Positions 1 through 7,305 are shown, numbered from the stretch's first letter. The stretch: DNA of 7,887 bases from an uncultured bacterium (GCA_903871715.1 CAIQHW010000623.1:1-7887); one strand, 5' to 3'. The notes: generated by a model not told the origin, from the letters alone. Translations and numbers: made by a program.

Positions 1-696
1 AAACTTTATTCGGCCGAAAAGTTTGGACATTGGAAACCATGCGACACTTGTTTGTTGAGCAACTACAATGAAATTGTTTTAAAAGAAATTTCTTTTAAAA
101 AATTGAATCAACTGCATTCAGCTTTTAATAATGCTCCCGAAAATTTGAGGTTGTATTTTCAAAAACAAAGAAACAATTTGCTTTGGAACAGTTTACCAGA
201 TTCAGCTTCAACAAAAAATAATTTTGCAAGCATCCAACCAATTTTGCAATTGTCGAAAGATTTATTGCTGAACGATACTATTTCATTTAAACAAAATGAA
301 AACATTTTTTTGCAACAACATCCACAAAAATTTAAAACTTCAATTAAAAATTTGAATGAAGCCTACAACGATTTGCAACAAGTAAAAATGAAAAAAGCTT
401 GGAAAGCTGGTGTACTAAGTGCCATCATTCCTGGCGCAGGGAAAATGTATTATGGCAATAGTTGGCAAGGTGCAAGTGTGTTGCTAACCCTTTCTGTAAT
501 TGGGTTACAGGCTTATGAAGGTTTTCATCAAAAAGGAATTAACAGCATTCATGGCTGGGCTTACACAGGTTTGTTCAGCATTTTTTATGTGGGAAATATT
601 TGGGGAAGTGTGCTTGGAATAAAAGTAAAACAAAGAAAAGCGTATGAAAATATCCATCGCCATTTGCTGGATAATGCTGATAAGCTGGTGCAATAG
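1..696 (+). CDS. Membrane protein with C-terminal PGxGxxYxG motif, 5'-truncated
   Basis: The frame is open to the first base of the window. It reads KLYSAEKFGHWKPCDTC before the TTG at 52, so that TTG is probably internal and the true start lies to the left. The visible 231 residues comprise a soluble, Asn/Gln/Lys-rich helical region (about 1-130) and a C-terminal membrane region. The membrane region opens with AGVLSAIIPGAGKMYYG (PGAG at visible residues 144-147) and continues into hydrophobic stretches around VLLTLSVIGLQAY and YTGLFSIFYVGNIWGSVLG, then a basic tail. The SA-x-x-PG-x-G-x-x-Y-x-G pattern recalls small two-helix membrane domains of the TM2/DUF5683 kind; that is an inferred resemblance, not a firm family call. 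A CxxC pair sits near the visible N-terminus (residues 14 and 17). The downstream gene has the same layout and overlaps the 3' end by 53 bp, which suggests a co-translated related pair. Function unknown; no cellular role can be assigned from the sequence. Confidence 0.75.
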   Translation, partial: KLYSAEKFGHWKPCDTCLLSNYNEIVLKEISFKKLNQLHSAFNNAPENLRLYFQKQRNNLLWNSLPDSASTKNNFASIQPILQLSKDLLLNDTISFKQNENIFLQQHPQKFKTSIKNLNEAYNDLQQVKMKKAWKAGVLSAIIPGAGKMYYGNSWQGASVLLTLSVIGLQAYEGFHQKGINSIHGWAYTGLFSIFYVGNIWGSVLGIKVKQRKAYENIHRHLLDNADKLVQ

Positions 697-1480
697 TTTT
701 TGTGCCATGGCTCAAAACGCTGATGTACACTTGATTCCGATGCCATCGTTGCAAACGGAAGCAGAAATATTTTTGCAACAAAATGAAGCTGCGCAAATAA
801 AATTGGTATTGGAAAAAGTGGAGCTGCTGAAACAAAATGGTTTGATGAACGATGCGTTTGAAAATTTATCTCGAGTAGATTATGAAACTATTGCCGATTC
901 GCTGCAACAAAAAGTATTGTTTCAATTAATTCTTTGCGCCACATTGGCTAACCGAAACACTGATGCAGCCTACTTTTTAACGCAATACAACAATTATGTA
1001 AAAGACACGGCTGATAAATTTCACATTAGATGGATTCGCCCGATTGTATTTTTGCAAAATGAGGAATGGGATAATGCTTATGCTGAAATGCTTGCCCAAT
1101 GCAGCATTCAACAAAAAATGGTGATGGATAGCATTTGGCAATTTCATTTTCCAAATTTTAAAAACCCTCGAAAAGCACGAATATTAAGTGCTTTACTGCC
1201 TGGTAGCGGACAAACTTATGCTGGAAAGGTTGGTTTTGGAATGATAAATTTGTTAGGCGCTGCAGCTTCGGGATATTTTATTTGGTGGCATTGGGTGCAT
1301 AATTATTACATCATTTCGGCAGTAACTGGTGGCGGTTGGTTGAGCAGATTTTATTTAGGCGGATTAAAAACTTCGGGTTCATTAACCGAAAAAAGAAATG
1401 AAAAAATGGCATCGATTTTTAAAACTAAAATGAGTTCCTTTTGGATAAAAAATGTAAATCATTCGCAAATTAAAAACTAA
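644..1480 (+). CDS. Secreted/membrane-anchored protein with TPR-like region and PGxGxxYxG membrane tail
   Basis: This 278-residue protein starts inside the previous gene. The ATG at 644 is chosen because it supplies a type I signal peptide: hydrophobic core ISIAICWIMLISWC and a likely AMA/Q cleavage after residue 23. Starts at 674 or 707 would shorten or remove it; 707 would avoid the overlap and remains an alternative. Residues about 35-165 are amphipathic helices (for example EAAQIKLVLEKVELLKQNG and ENLSRVDYETIADSLQQK), which look like degenerate TPR repeats. The C-terminal membrane region begins KARILSALLPGSGQTYAG (PGSG at 186-189). It is followed by hydrophobic segments around MINLLGAAASGYFIWWHW and YYIISAVTGGGWLSRFYLGG and a basic tail. 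The upstream gene has the same C-terminal motif and order, so the two are probable paralogues or partners in one envelope complex. Specific function not recognised. The next gene follows after 26 bp with no terminator visible. Confidence 0.82.
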   Translation: MKISIAICWIMLISWCNSFCAMAQNADVHLIPMPSLQTEAEIFLQQNEAAQIKLVLEKVELLKQNGLMNDAFENLSRVDYETIADSLQQKVLFQLILCATLANRNTDAAYFLTQYNNYVKDTADKFHIRWIRPIVFLQNEEWDNAYAEMLAQCSIQQKMVMDSIWQFHFPNFKNPRKARILSALLPGSGQTYAGKVGFGMINLLGAAASGYFIWWHWVHNYYIISAVTGGGWLSRFYLGGLKTSGSLTEKRNEKMASIFKTKMSSFWIKNVNHSQIKN

Positions 1481-1506
1481 AAATTCAACACTAACAATTT
1501 TAAATT

Positions 1507-2019
1507 ATGGCATTAATTCTTCCTGTAAAGGGCATCAGTCCTTCGTTTGGCGATAATTGTTTTCTTGCACCTAACGCCACAATTGTGGGCGATGTAATCA
1601 TGGGCAATGATTGCAGTGTGTGGTTTAATGCGGTGGTGAGAGGCGATGTTCACAAAATCAGAATCGGAAACAAAGTGAATATTCAGGATGGTGCGGTGAT
1701 TCATTGCACGTATCAAAAGGCGTTTACGACCATTGGCAATAATGTTTCGATTGGGCATAATGCGCTGGTGCATGGGTGCACGTTGGAAGATAATGTGTTG
1801 GTGGGCATGGGTGCGATTGTGATGGATAATGCGGTGGTGAAAAGCAATTCGATAATTGCTGCCGGGGCTGTAGTGCTTGAAAACACTGTGGTGGAGAGCG
1901 GTTGCATTTATGCTGGCTGCCCTGCAAAAAAAGTGAAAGAGGTAAACCCTGAACAATTTGAAAGATTGGTGAAAGGCATTGCCGACAATTATTTGATGTA
2001 TTCGAGTTGGTTAAAATAA
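1507..2019 (+). CDS. Gamma carbonic anhydrase-like hexapeptide-repeat protein
   Basis: A 170-residue protein with the left-handed beta-helix hexapeptide pattern over most of its length (turns such as IVGDVIMG, SVWFNAVVRGD, IRIGNKVNIQDGAVIH, TTIGNNVSIGH, VLVGMGAIV, SIIAAGAVV) and a C-terminal helix. This is the YrdA/PaaY/CaiE-type branch of the gamma carbonic anhydrases, normally a cytoplasmic trimer with a metal at each subunit interface. The three metal-binding histidines appear to be kept: H66 in VIHCT, and H84 and H89 in SIGHNALVHGC. R45, D47 and Q60 correspond to the conserved Arg, Asp and Gln near the active site. Like other short members it lacks the acidic loop and the two catalytic glutamates of the archaeal Cam enzyme, so real CO2 hydration activity is uncertain; family members are often annotated only as transferase-like. 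Length is normal for the family. The ATG follows an A/T-rich leader without a Shine-Dalgarno sequence. nadB begins 13 bp after its stop, suggesting co-transcription. Confidence 0.93.
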   Translation: MALILPVKGISPSFGDNCFLAPNATIVGDVIMGNDCSVWFNAVVRGDVHKIRIGNKVNIQDGAVIHCTYQKAFTTIGNNVSIGHNALVHGCTLEDNVLVGMGAIVMDNAVVKSNSIIAAGAVVLENTVVESGCIYAGCPAKKVKEVNPEQFERLVKGIADNYLMYSSWLK

Positions 2020-2032
2020 TAAAACAAAACTC

Positions 2033-3631
2033 ATGTTACAAACCGATGTATTAGTGATTGGTAGCGGCATTGCAGGTTTAACTTATGCTTTAAAAACTGC
2101 GGTGGCTCGACCCGATTTAAGTATTTTAATCATCAGCAAAAGCGATGAAGATGAAAGCAACACCAAATATGCACAAGGCGGCATTGCTGGTGTTACAGAT
2201 ATGTCGAACGATTCATTTGCAAAACATATTGAAGACACTTTAATTGCAGGTGATGGATTGTGTAATAAAAAAACTGTTGAAATCACTGTAACCGAAGCAC
2301 CACAACGCATTGCCGAGTTGATTGACTGGGGAACAAATTTCGATAAAGATAAAATTGGTGAGTTTGATTTGGGCAAAGAAGGCGGCCATTCAGCGTTTCG
2401 CATTTTACATCATAAAGATGTCACTGGAAAAGAAATTGAAAGAGCAATGCTGGCTAAAATCAAGCAGCAAAAGAATATTCAAATCATCACTCACTGTTTT
2501 GTGATTGATATTATTACACAACATCATCTTGGTCAGTTAATTACCAAAGCAACGCCTGATGTGGAATGTTATGGAGTGTATGTTTTAAATACATCAACTC
2601 AACAGATCGAAAAAGTTTTAGTAAAGGTTACAATGCTTGCTACAGGAGGCGTTGGGCAGGTTTATCGCACTACAACTAATCCAAAAATTGCAACTGGTGA
2701 TGGCATCGCAATGTTATATCGGGCGAAAGGCAGAGTGGAAAACATGGAGTTTATTCAGTTTCATCCAACAGCGCTTTACAACCCTGGTGAAAGTCCTTCG
2801 TTTTTAATCACAGAAGCAGTGAGAGGCAAGGGCGGAATTTTGCGCAACCGAAAAGGTGAAGCATTTATGAAAAATTACGATAGCCGTGCAGAGCTTGCTC
2901 CACGTGATATTGTAGCCCGAGCAATTGATAATGAAATGAAACGAAATGGTGATGATTGTGTTTATCTGGATTGTACAAAAATTGATATTGATGATTTTGT
3001 ACAGCATTTTCCAAACATTTACAACAAATGTTTAAGCATTGGAATTGATGTTACCAAACAAATGATTCCTGTGGCTCCTGCGGCGCATTATAGTTGTGGT
3101 GGAATTAAAGTAAATGAATTCAGTCAGTCATCTATCACCAACTTGTTTGCTTGTGGTGAATGCAGTACTACAGGGCTTCATGGCGCAAATCGTTTGGCAA
3201 GTAATTCCTTATTAGAAGCATTGGTTTTTGCTCATCGTGCAAGTATTAAAACATTGGAATTGGTTGATAATATTGCATTCAATAATAAAATTCCAAACTG
3301 GAATGCCGAAGGAACTTCAACGCCAAAAGAAATGATTTTGATTACGCAAAGCATAAAAGAAGTTCAGGCAATTATGAGTGATTATGTAGGGATTGTTCGC
3401 AGCAATGTGCGTTTGCAACGTGCAATGCGCCGGATTGATTTGCTTTGGGAAGAAACAGAAACCTTGTACAATAACACTTTCGTTTCGCCACAATTGTGTG
3501 AGTTGAGAAATTTAATTACCGTTGCCTATCTGATTACAAAGTGTGCAGAGTTCCGTAAAGAGAGCCGTGGATTGCATTTCAATACGGATTATCCAAATAA
3601 GAATAATGCTTTGGTTAATATTATCTGGTAA
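2033..3631 (+). CDS. nadB: L-aspartate oxidase
   Basis: A flavoprotein oxidising L-aspartate to iminoaspartate, the first step of the aspartate route to quinolinate and NAD; quinolinate synthase NadA is its usual partner but is not in this window. The 532 residues match the usual length (540 in E. coli). Seen in order: the FAD-binding GSGIAG at 10-15 in VLVIGSGIAGLTYAL; SNTKYAQGGIAGV from residue 42; GGHSAFRILHHKDVTGKEIE; LATGGVGQVY; and ENMEFIQFHPTAL with H244 at the same number as the E. coli active-site histidine. These are followed by RAELAPRDIVARAID (R291, matching E. coli R290), APAAHYSCGGI (H352, matching H351), and the FAD-contact stretch FACGECSTTGLHGANRLASNSLLEA. The C-terminal helical domain is present. 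Together these favour aspartate oxidase over succinate dehydrogenase or fumarate reductase flavoproteins, and the lone-gene context agrees. It starts at ATG with an A-rich leader, 13 bp after the carbonic anhydrase-like gene. Confidence 0.97.
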   Translation: MLQTDVLVIGSGIAGLTYALKTAVARPDLSILIISKSDEDESNTKYAQGGIAGVTDMSNDSFAKHIEDTLIAGDGLCNKKTVEITVTEAPQRIAELIDWGTNFDKDKIGEFDLGKEGGHSAFRILHHKDVTGKEIERAMLAKIKQQKNIQIITHCFVIDIITQHHLGQLITKATPDVECYGVYVLNTSTQQIEKVLVKVTMLATGGVGQVYRTTTNPKIATGDGIAMLYRAKGRVENMEFIQFHPTALYNPGESPSFLITEAVRGKGGILRNRKGEAFMKNYDSRAELAPRDIVARAIDNEMKRNGDDCVYLDCTKIDIDDFVQHFPNIYNKCLSIGIDVTKQMIPVAPAAHYSCGGIKVNEFSQSSITNLFACGECSTTGLHGANRLASNSLLEALVFAHRASIKTLELVDNIAFNNKIPNWNAEGTSTPKEMILITQSIKEVQAIMSDYVGIVRSNVRLQRAMRRIDLLWEETETLYNNTFVSPQLCELRNLITVAYLITKCAEFRKESRGLHFNTDYPNKNNALVNIIW

Positions 3632-3691
3632 CCAATATTCATTTCGCAATTGCCAAAAGATTGATTTATTTTCGTTCACCATTTTATCGTT

Positions 3692-5800
3692 TTGGAAAAT
3701 TTATTACAACAACCGATTGAGTATTTAAAAGGCGTTGGACCTGCCCGAGCCGAATTGCTGAAAAAAGAATTAAACATTTTTTCGTTTGGCGATTTGTTGC
3801 AGCATTATCCATTTCGATATATTGACAGAACCAAATTTGCTACCATAAAAGATATAGATAGCGATGAAAAATATTATCAACTAAAAGGAATTATTACTTC
3901 AGTAAAAACAATTGGTGATAATCGCCAAAAGCGCTTGGTTGCTACATTTAAAGATGCAACTGGTGTTTGCGAATTGGTTTGGTTTAAAGGTGTGCAATGG
4001 ATGGAAAAATCTATTCAAATCAATCAGGAATATGTGGTTTTTGGGAGACCACAATTGTTCAACAATCGGTATAATTTTCCTCATCCCGAAATTGAATTGG
4101 TGAAAGAAATTAATGCCGATGGTGTGCAAAGTGGTTTGTATCCTGTTTATTCTACCACCGAAAAATTAAAGTTCAAAGGCTTTTCCAGCAAGGCTTTGGC
4201 GAAGATTCAAAAAACATTATTGCAGCAATTAAAGCCACATGATGTGGTGGAAATTCTACCACCTAATTTAATTGCAGAATTGAAATTGATGATGCGATTT
4301 GATGCCATTCACAACATTCATTTTCCAAAAAATAATGCAGCACAACAACAAGCCGAACGAAGGTTAAAATTTGAAGAATTATTTTTGATTCAATTAAGAT
4401 TGTTAAGAACAAAAATTGGCAGGCATCAATCTACGCCTGGGTTTGTGTTTGAGAAAATTGATAACTACTTCGATAATTTTTACAAAAAATATTTACCTTT
4501 TGAACTAACGAATGCGCAAAAAAGAGTGATTCGTGAAATCAGAAAAGATGTGTTGTGTGGCAAACAAATGAATCGGTTATTACAAGGTGATGTAGGGAGT
4601 GGAAAAACTATTGTAGCATTAATGAGTATGCTGATGGCAGTGGATAATGGCTTTCAGGCTTGCCTGATGGCACCTACTGAAATATTGGCGCAGCAACACT
4701 TTGAAGGCATTTCAAGTTTGGTAAAAGAGTTAGGAATTAATGTTGCAATGCTTAGTGGTTCTTCAAAAACTAGTGAACGAAAATTTATTCAACGAGAATT
4801 GGAAAGTGGAACGATTAATATTTTAATTGGCACCCATGCTTTGATTGAAGATACTGTTCAATTCAAAAATTTAGGATTGGCTGTGGTAGATGAGCAACAT
4901 AAATTTGGTGTGCAACAACGAGCTGCATTATGGCGAAAAAACACAACGCCACCGCATATTTTGGTAATGACTGCCACACCGATTCCACGGACATTAGCCA
5001 TGACATTATATGGCGATTTGGATAGCAGTGTGATTGATGAATTACCGCCAGGACGCAAACCCATCAAGACTTTACACAAATTCGATTCGGCTCGATTGCA
5101 TTTGTTTGGATTGATAAAAGAAGAAATTGCAAAGGGCAGACAAGTGTATGTGGTGTATCCTTTGATTGAAGAAAGTGAGCAATTGGATTTGAAAGATTTG
5201 ATGGATGGCTATGAAAGTTTTGCTCGTGAATTTCCCTTGCCCAACTATCGCATCAGCATTGTGCATGGGCGGCAAGAGCCCGAGGATAAAGAGTTGGAGA
5301 TGCAACGATTTGTAAAAGGTGAAACACAAATTATGGTGGCAACTACGGTGATTGAGGTGGGTGTGAATGTGCCAAACGCTACAATGATGGTGATTGAAAG
5401 TGCCGAACGATTTGGACTTTCACAATTGCATCAACTTCGTGGAAGGGTTGGCAGAGGCGGCTCACAAAGTTATTGCATTTTGATGACTGGCAATAAATTG
5501 GGTGCTGATGCACGAACAAGAATGAAAACCATGTGCAGCACCAATGATGGTTTTGTGATTGCAGAAGTAGATTTAGAACTTCGGGGACCTGGCGATTTAG
5601 AAGGCTTGCAACAAAGCGGTGTAATGAATTTGCACATTGCTAATTTAGCTACCGACCAACGCATTTTACAAACAGCCCGTGATAAAGCCAACGAGTTATT
5701 AGAACAAGATGCATTGCTTCAAAAGCCCGAACACCAAAGGCTTTTACAGCTTATTAAAAATGTGGAATTGGAGAAAAAAGTGTGGGGGAAGATTTCGTGA
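3692..5800 (+). CDS. recG: ATP-dependent DNA helicase RecG
   Basis: A monomeric double-strand DNA translocase that reverses stalled forks and processes Holliday and D-loop junctions in recombinational repair. Length 702 residues (E. coli RecG 693). Domains seen: an N-terminal helical region with the helix-hairpin-helix-like LKGVGPARAELLKKELNI; an OB-fold wedge domain at about 55-130; and superfamily 2 helicase motifs. Those motifs are Walker A GDVGSGKT at 299-306, APTEILAQQH, Walker B-type DEQH at 400-403 followed by KFGV, TATPIPRTL at 427-435, and ATTVIEVGVNVPNA. Motif VI QLRGRVGRG is at 581-589, and the RecG-specific LRGPGDLEGLQQSG from residue 630 occupies the place of the TRG motif. The start is TTG: the frame is closed by TGA at 3662 and contains no ATG or GTG before 3692, and the residues after this TTG give the expected N-terminus. 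It lies 60 bp after nadB. The stop is only 7 bp from the convergent lipoprotein gene. Confidence 0.97.
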   Translation: MENLLQQPIEYLKGVGPARAELLKKELNIFSFGDLLQHYPFRYIDRTKFATIKDIDSDEKYYQLKGIITSVKTIGDNRQKRLVATFKDATGVCELVWFKGVQWMEKSIQINQEYVVFGRPQLFNNRYNFPHPEIELVKEINADGVQSGLYPVYSTTEKLKFKGFSSKALAKIQKTLLQQLKPHDVVEILPPNLIAELKLMMRFDAIHNIHFPKNNAAQQQAERRLKFEELFLIQLRLLRTKIGRHQSTPGFVFEKIDNYFDNFYKKYLPFELTNAQKRVIREIRKDVLCGKQMNRLLQGDVGSGKTIVALMSMLMAVDNGFQACLMAPTEILAQQHFEGISSLVKELGINVAMLSGSSKTSERKFIQRELESGTINILIGTHALIEDTVQFKNLGLAVVDEQHKFGVQQRAALWRKNTTPPHILVMTATPIPRTLAMTLYGDLDSSVIDELPPGRKPIKTLHKFDSARLHLFGLIKEEIAKGRQVYVVYPLIEESEQLDLKDLMDGYESFAREFPLPNYRISIVHGRQEPEDKELEMQRFVKGETQIMVATTVIEVGVNVPNATMMVIESAERFGLSQLHQLRGRVGRGGSQSYCILMTGNKLGADARTRMKTMCSTNDGFVIAEVDLELRGPGDLEGLQQSGVMNLHIANLATDQRILQTARDKANELLEQDALLQKPEHQRLLQLIKNVELEKKVWGKIS

Positions 5801-5807
5801 GTTTCTT

Positions 5808-6311
5808 TTAGTAAAACCAATATTCATCACCCAACACAAACGAACTATACACCAATTGTGGGGTAATGCTGGCATCGTTTTGTATCAAATTTTTGAGGTA
5901 ATATTTTTCATACGCCGTTGGGTTGCGCAAATAAAAACGGATAAAAGTGTTGTCGATAAATTTATCTACATCGGCTCTCATAGCAGCATTGGTAGGTATT
6001 TTTACATTGGGCGATTGCATGTAGTTGTTTACCAACATTTCGTTTATCATACCTTTATCGCCATTGGCTAAAAACAAAACTGATAAGTCGTTGAGTTCGT
6101 TGCTGGGTATTTGTTGTTGAAATAAATCGGCGTATAAAATGGAAGTAAATTGTGTAGCCGTTTTCTGCCGTGTTTTTTGCGAAGCCGATTGATAGATAGC
6201 GGTTTTGCCCACATCATAAATCACATTGTCGTACACTTTATCTTGTACAATAGTTTTTTTGCAAGCTGCAAACGCAGCAACGATGAGCAATAAAAAGAAA
6301 ATCTTTTTCAT
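5808..6311 (-). CDS. Small lipoprotein with two divergent helical modules
   Basis: A 167-residue lipoprotein of unrecognised family. The signal peptide is MKKIFFLLLIVAAFAAC with lipobox FAAC and lipidation at C17. K18-K19 follow, with no acidic surface-export signal of the type described in Bacteroidota, so a periplasm-facing membrane location is a fair guess. After a linker rich in Lys, Gln and Thr there are two similar helical stretches, about 52-103 (centre YADLFQQQIPSNEL) and 117-164 (centre FIRFYLRNPTAYE). The second closely resembles the last module of the neighbouring 298-residue lipoprotein (YLNYLLRKPTDTE), so the two proteins appear related by module sharing. No enzyme motif, metal site or cysteine pair is visible. 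The gene lies 97 bp downstream of that neighbour on the same strand and may be transcribed with it, although the gap holds repeats. The plus-strand frame across it (5709-6071) is judged a shadow because this strand has a lipobox and module similarity. Confidence 0.83.
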   Translation of the reverse strand: MKKIFFLLLIVAAFAACKKTIVQDKVYDNVIYDVGKTAIYQSASQKTRQKTATQFTSILYADLFQQQIPSNELNDLSVLFLANGDKGMINEMLVNNYMQSPNVKIPTNAAMRADVDKFIDNTFIRFYLRNPTAYEKYYLKNLIQNDASITPQLVYSSFVLGDEYWFY

Positions 6312-6408
6312 TGTTTATTATTTTTATCACGCCAAAACGCAAAGTTTATTCGTGCATTTGTGGCTATTTGCATTTACAATTAACCATTAATCATTCACCA
6401 TTAACATT
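6312..6408. repeat. Intergenic repeat region with 7-bp periodicity
   Basis: This is the gap between the two lipoprotein genes. On the plus strand ATT recurs at 6372, 6379, 6386, 6393 and 6400, exactly every 7 bp, then at 6406. The units are ATTTACA, ATTAACC, ATTAATC, ATTCACC and ATTAAC. Just before it, 6348-6371 holds looser units ATTCGTGC, ATTTGTGGCT and ATTTGC. Such degenerate heptamer runs and GTG-containing elements look like the low-complexity repeats often scattered between Bacteroidota genes; that comparison is from memory, not from a search. No stem-loop terminator is evident. No convincing promoter for the smaller lipoprotein was found; the best try on the minus strand, TAAACTTTG, has one base too many for TAnnTTTG. 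Confidence 0.7.
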
Positions 6409-7305
6409 TCAAAACCCAGCATACTCACTTGTTTTCATAATGGTTTTTATCAACGATAAATAATCTTTGGTTTGCGAAAGCTGCTTTACATAAGTATTTA
6501 CCTCGGTATCAGTAGGCTTGCGCAACAGATAATTTAAGTATGCCGTGCTAATTAATCCTTCATAAAAATTGGTGCAGTGGGTTACAATATTTACATAATC
6601 GCCTTTGCTATTCCCATTTTGTAAAAACAAAGTGTTGCTGCTCAAACCATTGACCATGGCTTCGCTTTGGGCATCTTCATTGGTTGTGGGCAAACGATGA
6701 AACAGGTTTTGAAAACTGGCTACCACAAAATTATGAGTGCCCATGTTTATTTGGTCGTAGAAATAATTGTAAATAAATCGACGATAAAATTCGTTGATGT
6801 CAATTTGTTTTAAATGATACAACGAGTCGGTTACATACAGCTTTTTCAAAGCATCCAACTCTACTGCCAAAGCATTGGCTGTAACTGTATCATGCGTCAT
6901 CACACTTAATTGTTGCACATAAATATCTTGATTAATTTGGTCGGTAATATCTTGCTTGCTGATTGCATTTAAAACCACCGCCGAAGTTTTAATAAATAAT
7001 TGTGTGTAAAAATCTTTAGTATTCATCACATGGCTAATCATCGAATCGCGTGATGTAGCTGTGTAATTGGCATTCTTCAATAAATTGGTAGCATTTACCA
7101 ATTCCAACGAATCGGCTTCTCTACCCAATACATCTACATAAACTCTGTTGATATAAGCATGTACCTGAATAGTAGAAATGCTATTGTATGGCGGAATTTG
7201 ATTACCGCTGATGACATGATTTTCATGCACATTTTCATGCGTTGTTTTTTTACAAGCAACAAAAGAAATGAAAATAACAAAAGCAAAAAACAATTTTGAT
7301 TGCAT
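6409..7305 (-). CDS. Lipoprotein with three divergent helical modules
   Basis: A 298-residue lipoprotein of unrecognised family. The signal peptide is MQSKLFFAFVIFISFVAC with lipidation predicted at C18, followed by KKTT and a short HENVHENH repeat. The mature part is helical and contains three similar stretches: about 47-103 (centre YVDVLGREADSLEL), 192-250 (centre FQNLFHRLPTTNE) and 253-298 (centre YLNYLLRKPTDTE, ending KTSEYAGF). They are separated by a helical region at 105-185 rich in Asp, Gln and Tyr. The first module resembles the YxxxLGRxxD start of DUF4214-like helical repeats, and the last recalls the RxPTxxE turn in DUF1553-type proteins; both resemblances are weak and inferred. 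The downstream 167-residue lipoprotein shares the module and the ACKKT lipidation context, so the two may act together in the envelope. A good TAnnTTTG element lies directly upstream, so this gene may have its own promoter despite lying only 56 bp after the dioxygenase gene. Function unknown. Confidence 0.85.
   Translation of the reverse strand: MQSKLFFAFVIFISFVACKKTTHENVHENHVISGNQIPPYNSISTIQVHAYINRVYVDVLGREADSLELVNATNLLKNANYTATSRDSMISHVMNTKDFYTQLFIKTSAVVLNAISKQDITDQINQDIYVQQLSVMTHDTVTANALAVELDALKKLYVTDSLYHLKQIDINEFYRRFIYNYFYDQINMGTHNFVVASFQNLFHRLPTTNEDAQSEAMVNGLSSNTLFLQNGNSKGDYVNIVTHCTNFYEGLISTAYLNYLLRKPTDTEVNTYVKQLSQTKDYLSLIKTIMKTSEYAGF

Noticed and set aside
644..835. Minus-strand open frames opposite the overlap of the first two genes
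   Set aside because: Low-complexity Phe/Gln/His-rich products with no domain and no plausible start context; both plus-strand genes account for the sequence.
1513..1956. Long minus-strand open frame opposite the carbonic anhydrase-like gene, His-rich product
   Set aside because: It is the antisense shadow of the hexapeptide-repeat gene; the His/Ile/Asn bias follows from the GTG, GAT and AAT codons on the other strand, and it has no recognisable domain.
2083..2403. Minus-strand open frame opposite the nadB 5' half
   Set aside because: Shadow of the FAD-binding region of nadB, which has every expected motif.
3632..3691. Possible promoter between nadB and recG
   Set aside because: TTTTATCGTTTTGG resembles the -7 motif only with wrong spacing, and it would leave no leader before the TTG start.
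5709..6071. Plus-strand open frame crossing the recG end into the convergent gene
   Set aside because: It overlaps both genes in other frames; the minus-strand product has a clear lipobox and shares modules with its neighbour, while this one shows nothing recognisable.
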